Assembly: GCA_047967505.1 (NCBI GenBank)
Contig: CM106538.1
Direction: 5' to 3' (one strand)
DNA: 64,000 bases
Source: Dipteris shenzhenensis
Taxonomy: Eukaryota; Polypodiophyta; Polypodiopsida; Gleicheniales
This document shows positions 57,342 to 64,000 of this stretch, in pieces. The translations under genes were made by a program, and so were the position numbers. Numbering within the stretch: position 1 is the first letter of the stretch; each line of letters begins with the position of its first letter. The notes beneath the pieces are model-generated. The model was given only the letters and a program-made list of their open reading frames with translations, was not told the DNA's origin and made no database searches.

Positions 57342-58870
57342 TGTAGACCCATAGACATACTCCCATTTGTATTGTAGTACAAGAATGGTCTCCATTTGGT
57401 ATTTGAAACATCAGATCTTTGAAGGATCTGTATTCTTCTCCTTGCCATTCTTGTCTTTGCCTTTATTATGCTCAGAGCATGGTGGTTTTCCACTTGTTGG
57501 CCGAGTTTTAGATCACCTAGTTGGTAGATACTTGTTGATTTTTGCCATTGAACCAAAAAGTGGATCTATCCTACCCAAATTTAGTGCAAGTGCTACAATA
57601 CTTGGTTTGGCAATCATCCTCAATGTGTCCACTCCTAGAACACTTATTGCACCATTTCTCATTGTTGATACCTGGCTTCCCACGATTCAGTGCCTTCTTC
57701 ATCTTAGACTTGAGCTTATCCTTCTTCACTGGTGCTTTCTTGAGTGTTATTGTTTGCATCTTTCTTCTTTGTCTTGCCCTTAAGGCCTTCACTCTTTTCC
57801 AAAGCTATGGCTTGGTCAAGCAAATCCTCATATGTCTTAGTCAGGTTTACTATTTTTTTTCTTGTGCAAGCCAACCTGGGAGTACCCCGTATTAGCTAGC
57901 CTCTCATGGACTTGTCATCTAGCATAGGAGTCAATAAGAGGCCACATTTGAAGCAAAGTCTTGGATAGGCCTACCCTTATTTTGTTTGAGTTCTCTAAGC
58001 TTAGTGCAAACATCTTCCCATTTCTTGTCTAAACCGATGCAAAAATTCTTGAGACATAGCATACCACTTGGGAAAATACCTGATTGGAAACTAATTGAAT
58101 CATTTATGTGCATTTTTAACCAATGTGCACGGGAAATAGTCCATGTATCCCACCATTTATATGACACACCCGCAAGAAACTTTACAGATCTTCATCATCG
58201 ATACCTTTGAAATTTTGAAATTTTACCTTAGTATTCAGCATAGCCTTGGATTTTCTTGCTTGCTCCATGAAATCTTCCACTCGGTTAGCTCCATAAACCG
58301 GGCAAGTAGGACATCCACTCAGAAGAATAGGATCTTTAGAGCTCCATCTCTCAACATGGCCATCACTAGGAGGGTACCTCTCATGACCACCTTCATGCAC
58401 ATGGTCGCCCAATATTTGATTCTAAGTTGATGCATAGGGAGAGCTTGAGGCCTTAGATGTGCTAATGGTACACCTCTAGGTCTAATAGGCCTTTTATCTG
58501 CGTCTTGACCAATTTTTGGCATAGCTGCCACCCAACAACTGGTGGAGAAGTGATGTCATATGCAAGTATATATCCGTATCTTGAGAAGTTGCAAGAGAAC
58601 TTGCTTGGGTTAACGTGAGAAGAAGTTTCTTTGTTAGATAGAAGTTGCTCAAGAAGTTTCTTTGTAGAGGCAACTTGTAGGCAAAAAAACATAGAGCTTA
58701 CAAGCTTTCCTCGATCCTCTATAATAATAGAAGCATGTTCTCCCCTGCATTCTAAGAATGCAACATAAGGCAGTTCTCTCTTGCATTCTAAGGATGCAAT
58801 TAAGATGAGATGCAACCCGCAACCATTAAGTGATCTTCCTTTTGGTGATCTAATCCATGAGTACGCCAAG
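57342..58870 (-). pseudogene. Gag remnant with zinc knuckle (gypsy-like)
   Basis: Minus-strand blocks in order: FQNFKGIDDEDL near 58,190; HWLKMHINDSISFQSGIFP and CIGLDKKWEDVCTKLRELKQ (58,167-57,960); a Lys-rich stretch (57,790-57,690); and a knuckle WCNKCSRSGHIEDDCQTKYC (about 57,650-57,590) with the start of a second C-x2-C. The knuckle has the full C-x2-C-x4-H-x4-C spacing. This fits a retrotransposon Gag, more like gypsy than copia, but it is broken by stops and the assignment is tentative. On the other side of element D the sequence continues with copia-type gag, so two different gag remnants abut. Confidence 0.65.
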
Positions 58871-58889
58871 GTGAGAGATCTACAAGAAC

Positions 58890-61800
58890 TTCACTCAATC
58901 CTCTAGCAATCTCCTGAATGAGGCATACCTAATGAGAATGGAGAGCTTCCTTTGCACTCGACTGCAAGAGGAGGGAACCTGGATGTTCGAGTAGAGGTGC
59001 TGGCGGATGATCAGGATGTGAATGAGATCAAATATGAAAAAGTAGCCACGCTCCAACGGGCAACTAGTAATGCCATTGACTCTCCAATGATGGCGCCTGC
59101 TACATCGACATCTCCATCTCCAACCCTCAAGTCAGACGACAAAGCTACACTACAAGGCAACTCCAAGAGACCATGAGCCTCGAGTGACCTTCAATATTCA
59201 CACAACTACTAATTCTACAGTAGGTGCACAGCAACGTGTAGCAACCATGGCTCAAGCAGTGCCTCACTAACTAGAGGCAACTCAACTCCCATAACAAGCT
59301 AGCCTCCAAGATCTGCCAAGATAAGCAAGTCAAGCCAACCAAAGCCCAAATGACATGCAAACTGCAGCATTGACTCCTAAGCGACCTCCTCTAACAAACG
59401 GCTCCGATCGATGGCTCCCCAACTCACAACAATGCCTAAATGAGCCTCAGCAACCTTGAGCCACTACACCCAGCCTAGGCCCTACAACGACTCCCCCCAC
59501 AATGCCAATAGGCTCCCAAGACTCCAATGAGCCCTCCACCAACAATAAAAGTAACAAACGAGCTTGCAAGATCAATGAGCGGATCCCTTCTACAATGACC
59601 ACAATGCTCAAGAGCTCCGCAATCGACCTGTAGCTACCACAACTCCAACAATGACCAAGGTAATGGCTAGCTCACAACTTCAGTGACTTTCAGCCTCGTC
59701 AATCGACAGAGCGATCCACGATGCCTTCAAACAATGGTTCCTTTCATGCACCTTGACAACCAACCTCTACAACATCAATGGCTCTATTGCCACTCAATGC
59801 CTCAAATGGCCAGCACACACAGCACTTCATCAACATCTTCCTATTGCCATGGCCAAACAGTAACGCCCACACAGTCCAAGCATAGCAACTAAGCACTAAG
59901 CCTATCTAGTGGCTTCCATGCTAGCTCCTTGCCTCCTACAAGACCGACCGACCACAATAGAAACATCTTCAATGCCAACGCTCTACACACGCTCCTTGCA
60001 CATACCAATGCCTCCGGCTCAACACCTCCATGCAGCTTTAGACTGCTCTAATGCTCTCAAGCAACCTCCACCAACGAGTACCGTAGTTTAAAGGCCTACG
60101 AGATTCCAGTGATGAAATCTCTGTAGATTTTGTCTAACCTAATCTCTAACAATTTGTGACACATGGCTCACTTCAAACCAACCCTGAAGAGATAGGGTCA
60201 ACCACCACAGTGATTCATTAACCAGTTGCCACATGGCAACCTTATCCTTATTGGCCACATCAACAACGTTGCCCACTTGCCATGTCAGCAAGGAAGTCCT
60301 TTTGCCATGTCATCTATACAAAAGACAGCCACATCATCATTGACCATTGACTACCACGTGTCACATGCAATGCCACATCAGCACAATGACTGCAATGCCA
60401 CATCATCATCCACGTCAATGATTGCCACATCATCAAATCACTATGCTCTATCATGTCATCCTGGCCACGTATGCTACCACATCATCCTATCAAGCCATGT
60501 CATGAGTTGGCCATGTCATCCACTCCACATAGACCTACCATATCATCATGACACATGGTAGTGCCCAATCAGCATGCCACATTGCTAACTACCACCTAAG
60601 CACTCAGTGCCACACAAGCATAGCTTTGTAAGCAGCATGTGACCACCAATGCCATGTCACCCTACCACATCACCCTCCATCCACATCATCTTTTTTTACC
60701 ACTCTATTAGGATCAAAGTTTGGCCATCCTTTCGGGAGCCATAACTTCTGATCCAAGAGGAATTTGAGGTAATCCAAAAAGCAAAAATGATTGCCAGATC
60801 ATGCTCTATGAGATGAGCACCTCAGATTCGCAGTCTAACTTATCCACAGGTTAGCATCATCCAATCCTCATCATCAGAACCACCTCCTGATCCATTGCAA
60901 TGTACCCATCACATAAAATGAATCCAAATAAAATTCATTTGTTGCATTTTGTGCATCGATGTGTAGTATAGTTGTAGACTAGCACAGCCATAGAGGATAT
61001 CAAACTCCACTAAGCCAAGTAAAGCATTGCCATATTACCCGATTAGTTCCCACCGACGTCAATCCCTTCGGATCTGTCATCGTTGTACACATTCACACAT
61101 CTAACACCAGCTCAATCCCTTGGCATTTGGTAGTTCATCACATAGTGTGACACTTGGCAGAGTGTCTTCTTCAAATTCAAAATTGTCGCATTCATTTGGC
61201 ACACACATATGCCACCTGTATAAAGTCACACATTGTTGACTATTTTTGGCATTGATTCTATACACATGCACGACACTTAGTTGTCATCACTTTATTATAG
61301 GCTTGATCTTTGTACAACCTCTTGGCTACTGCCGACACTTAGTTGTCATCACTTTATTATAGACTTGATCTTTGTACAACCTCTTGGCTACTGCCGACAC
61401 TTAGTTGTCATCACTTTATAATAGGCTTGATCTTTGGCATACACATGTTCTCACATGACTTGGTTTTCATCATTTAGTGTAATCCCCCAATGCGGTAGCT
61501 CGAGCATAATACCCCATTGGTAGCTCTCTACAATGTTCTCATGGGTACACATTGTTATCGATAAATGAATAAGCCTTTTGTACAGAGCACCACACTGTCT
61601 CTAGCATGGAGTTATTCACATCACACAATACTAGTCATGACTTTGGATGAGATTTGTGAGTGGAAAGATAACCTTCTTCAACCATTCATTGCCACAGGGT
61701 ATGTACCGGTTTATGACGCAGACTAGAGCCTCATTGGTCTTGAGAGATTGGACACAACTGTTCCACATGTTAGCATGGATTAGCCCACATTTTTTTATCA

Positions 61801-62240
61801 TGCACATTTGTTGGCAAGCCGTCCCATCTACATCAGCACAGACTAATTCTTACGATGCACAACCATCATATTCATGCATGTATCTGACTCCATTGATTGT
61901 CACATTAGATGCAGATACACAGTAGGAGTTCAGTTATGATCATGCAGTTATTCAGAAGGTAAGTCCTTAGTACGAGGCACTCACATCTCTAGTAGCATGG
62001 GGAGATCTATGCCCTAGTGCATTTAGCTCTTCACGTGGTTCCATTCTAGCATCCATCACTGATGCTTTCGCCTCTGACATGGAGCATATCTTGGACATGG
62101 TTTCCATGAGTAGTTCAGATCAGCAGATCAGTCTTCAGGACATTCTAGCATCAGTTCAGTCATGTTGCATTGCATCACCCTTGAATCCAATTATCACCCC
62201 CCCCTTTGATCAACAAATCATAAGTGGTCCCTCCCCCCCG
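58890..62240 (+). mobile_element. Third copy of LARD-like family L, without visible LTRs
   Basis: From about 60,110 onward the sequence is collinear with L1 35,560-37,700 and L2 40,370-42,560. Shared parts include the 'ccacatcatc' part, 'ccataacttctgatccaaga' (60,742), 'gcatagtccacg'-type and 'gatcagcagatcagt' blocks. The earlier part (58,890-60,100) has the same CAA/CTC-rich character but is too diverged to align by eye. It stops near 62,240 in a C-rich stretch. No gene is present. Confidence 0.65.
61271..61436. repeat. 62-bp tandem repeat (~2.7 copies)
   Basis: Units beginning 'cgacacttagttgtcatcac' start at 61,271, 61,333 and 61,395. They are nearly identical. The corresponding part of L1 (36,660-36,850) contains a longer, different duplication of the same sequence. 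Confidence 0.9.
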
Positions 62241-63270
62241 CCCCAAAATCTCATGTGGCTCCCTCTTTAATGCCTACACTCCATTCGTCTTTAATTGAAA
62301 CTCCTTTCCCCCTTTTGCCATGTTGCTTTTTGCCCCTCTTCTTTTCCCCACAACTAATTTGGAGTGGGAGAAGCCTTGATAGGTGACTTGATTTGAAGAA
62401 AAATAGGGGCCTTGCCAAGCATTGCAAGTAGAAGCAAATGACAAGTTCATTGCATTCATGTAGTATTGAGGCCATTCTTGTTATCTCATACCAATGGAAT
62501 TTTCACTGAAATCTAATTACACAACGTGATAGAAGTTTCAATCCAAATATTAAAGTTGCATTTTCAAAAAATTAGGTGTTTTAGGTTATTTTTGAAAATC
62601 AAGCATTTTTTGATATCTGAGTAGTATTCAAGCACATTCACACAATCAAATGTAGCAGCATCCGAGCAATTTCCTAGGCATCCAGAAAATTTCAAGCAAT
62701 TTTCTAGATTATCAACAATTTCTTGTTCGTGAGGTCGCAGCAAGGCAAAAAGGTTAAGTTGACTTCTTTTTCTATCAAGAACTGAGGCAAGGGTGTTGCT
62801 AAGGTCATATGAGGGTCATACGTCAAGATGATTGTTCTCAAAAAGATGATGCACATACCTATTGCAAAGCCTTCAACTATAGTCATAGAAACTTTAGGTT
62901 GAAGTGTTGTTTTAAATGGCAAAGTGCACGCATATAAATGTAAGCCATGACAAAAGGACGAGCTATGCATCAAACACGGTGTGCCAAATCTATGCAAGTT
63001 GTACCACATTGTTATATCTTTTTGAAATTCATCATCTCATGATGAAATGCATGAAGAAAAGAAAAATATGGACCAATTATGATGAGAAAATCATGGAAGA
63101 GTTTCTAGACAAGTTAGATGATGGTAGCAATTGTGTTAAACACTTGAAGCTATCACTTCATTTGTCGACCCAAGGTCGACGATTCGACTTATGCGTGGAT
63201 GTGTCTTGAAATATGTTTGTGTGTGTTTGTATGAGTGAGCATCTACATAGGTATGTGTGTAATGTGTGGG
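62241..63270. other. Unassigned intergenic DNA
   Basis: An open frame at 62,916-63,209 (plus) contains KRKIWTNYDEKIMEEFLDKL. I recognise no family and see no supporting context. Confidence 0.4.
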
Positions 63271-63650
63271 CAACATTTTATAATGTATTTGTCTTAGAAT
63301 TAATATTCAAATGATCAGTAGCATTCATGAAGTGCAAATCGACCTTAGGTCAATTTTCAGTATGTATGGATGTGCCACTTGTGTTTATGTGTGTGAGTGA
63401 TCATCAAATCAACCAAAGGTCGATTTGAAAAGCCGTGCCATTGTGATTAACTCTCGACATGTTTTTGGTGGGCGTTTGAGTCATCATCAAATGTATGGGG
63501 ATCATTTAATAACGTCTTTGTCTTAGAATTTATATTTGAATGATCACCAACATTCATAAAGTGCAAATCGACCTTACATTTATTTGAAATGTGTAAGGGT
63601 GTGCCACTTATGTTTGTGTCAAGTGAATGCAAGAATGGAGAAAGTGATAT
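63271..63650. repeat. 229-bp period tandem repeat with 'ggtcga/tcgacc' motifs
   Basis: 'tttgtcttagaat(t)' recurs at 63,288 and 63,516-63,517, and 'tgtgccactt' at 63,371 and 63,600, all about 229 bp apart. 'agtgcaaatcgacctta' also repeats. Short inverted motifs (gtcgacc...ggtcgac at 63,164-63,180, and 'ggtcgattt') are scattered through the tract and just before it. Confidence 0.75.
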
Positions 63651-64000
63651 CAAATGAAGTTAAGGTGATACGAGAAGATATATGTAGAGCAAGAAACTGC
63701 AAGCTGTACTTCAGTATGCCTATCAAAGGGGCAAAGATTTTTTTGGATATTTTGGAATTGAATGCATCAAGCTGCTATAGTAAGAAAAGCCAAGAAAAAA
63801 GTGATGAACAGATGTATGAGGTATTGAGGCCTAAAGTCTATTTGTGTAAGGCATCATTGATGAGAATATTTTGGGTTATGTAAGCACTATATTCTTGAGG
63901 AAATTCATGTTGCTCATTCAAAGTCAGATTTCATGGATTTTCAACAAGTGTATGTGTAGTTAACTTATAGCCATAGCCCATTACCTTGTTCATCATGTGG
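63651..64000. other. Unassigned DNA at the window end
   Basis: A plus-strand frame open to 63,883 (VIREDICRARNCKLYFSMPI) has no recognised family. Nothing else is supported. Confidence 0.35.

Overview
The window looks like intergenic DNA from a large, repeat-rich plant nuclear genome. A gymnosperm or another very large plant genome would fit, but nothing here fixes the species. I found no intact host gene, no rRNA or tRNA gene and no CRISPR array. What can be recognised is layered transposable elements in different states of decay: Ty1/copia and Ty3/gypsy LTR retrotransposons, several non-autonomous LTR elements with no polymerase, and one decayed Helitron. Microsatellites, minisatellites and low-complexity tracts lie between them. 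Plant origin is supported by initiator-tRNA-Met type primer-binding sites (TGGTATCAGAGC and variants), copia RT with YVDD, and a Tat-like gypsy polyprotein with a second RNase H.

Layout. 1-940 is part of a gypsy LTR, the same family as 51,324-52,345. 950-2,268 is a minus-strand LTR plus leader. 2,381-~4,640 is a plus-strand degenerate copia pol with its 3' LTR. ~4,650-7,400 is a minus-strand Helitron Rep-type remnant. 7,400-10,576 is unassigned. 10,577-16,305 is a minus-strand gypsy-like element with ~0.85-kb LTRs and no recognisable pol. 16,480-18,860 holds tandem repeats and unassigned sequence. 18,975-23,450 is a second, badly decayed gypsy copy split by non-autonomous element C1 (20,737-23,349). 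Element C2, whose LTRs look identical, follows at 23,520-26,342 inside a minisatellite. 26,343-33,500 is mostly low complexity: GA, GT and AT tracts and a ~2.3-kb purine-rich strand.

33,888-43,880 is a tandem LTR-internal-LTR-internal-LTR arrangement of a long non-coding (LARD-like) family. Its LTRs carry telomere-like CCCTAA arrays just upstream of a TATA-like sequence. A third copy without visible LTRs lies at ~58,890-62,240. 45,600-47,836 is a copia gag-protease-integrase-RT fragment that passes abruptly into a gypsy pol at 47,838-51,298. That pol has RT, RNase H, archaeal-type RNase H and integrase, and its 3' LTR follows at 51,324. Downstream are three ~170-bp repeats, an almost perfect 60-bp-arm hairpin and inverted LTR debris. 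Minus-strand copia and gypsy gag remnants (54,240-58,870) are separated by a young 2.2-kb non-autonomous copia-type element (55,131-57,336) with same-length, apparently identical LTRs and a 5-bp target-site duplication.

How the parts relate. There is no operon-like or cooperating gene set. The relationships are insertional: C1 sits in gypsy copy B, C2 in a minisatellite, the 2.2-kb element in old gag sequence, and a ~260-bp segment inside one LARD copy. The non-autonomous elements would need proteins supplied in trans by autonomous relatives. Every autonomous-type polyprotein in the window is broken. All percentages, boundaries and identities are by-eye readings; no alignment was run.
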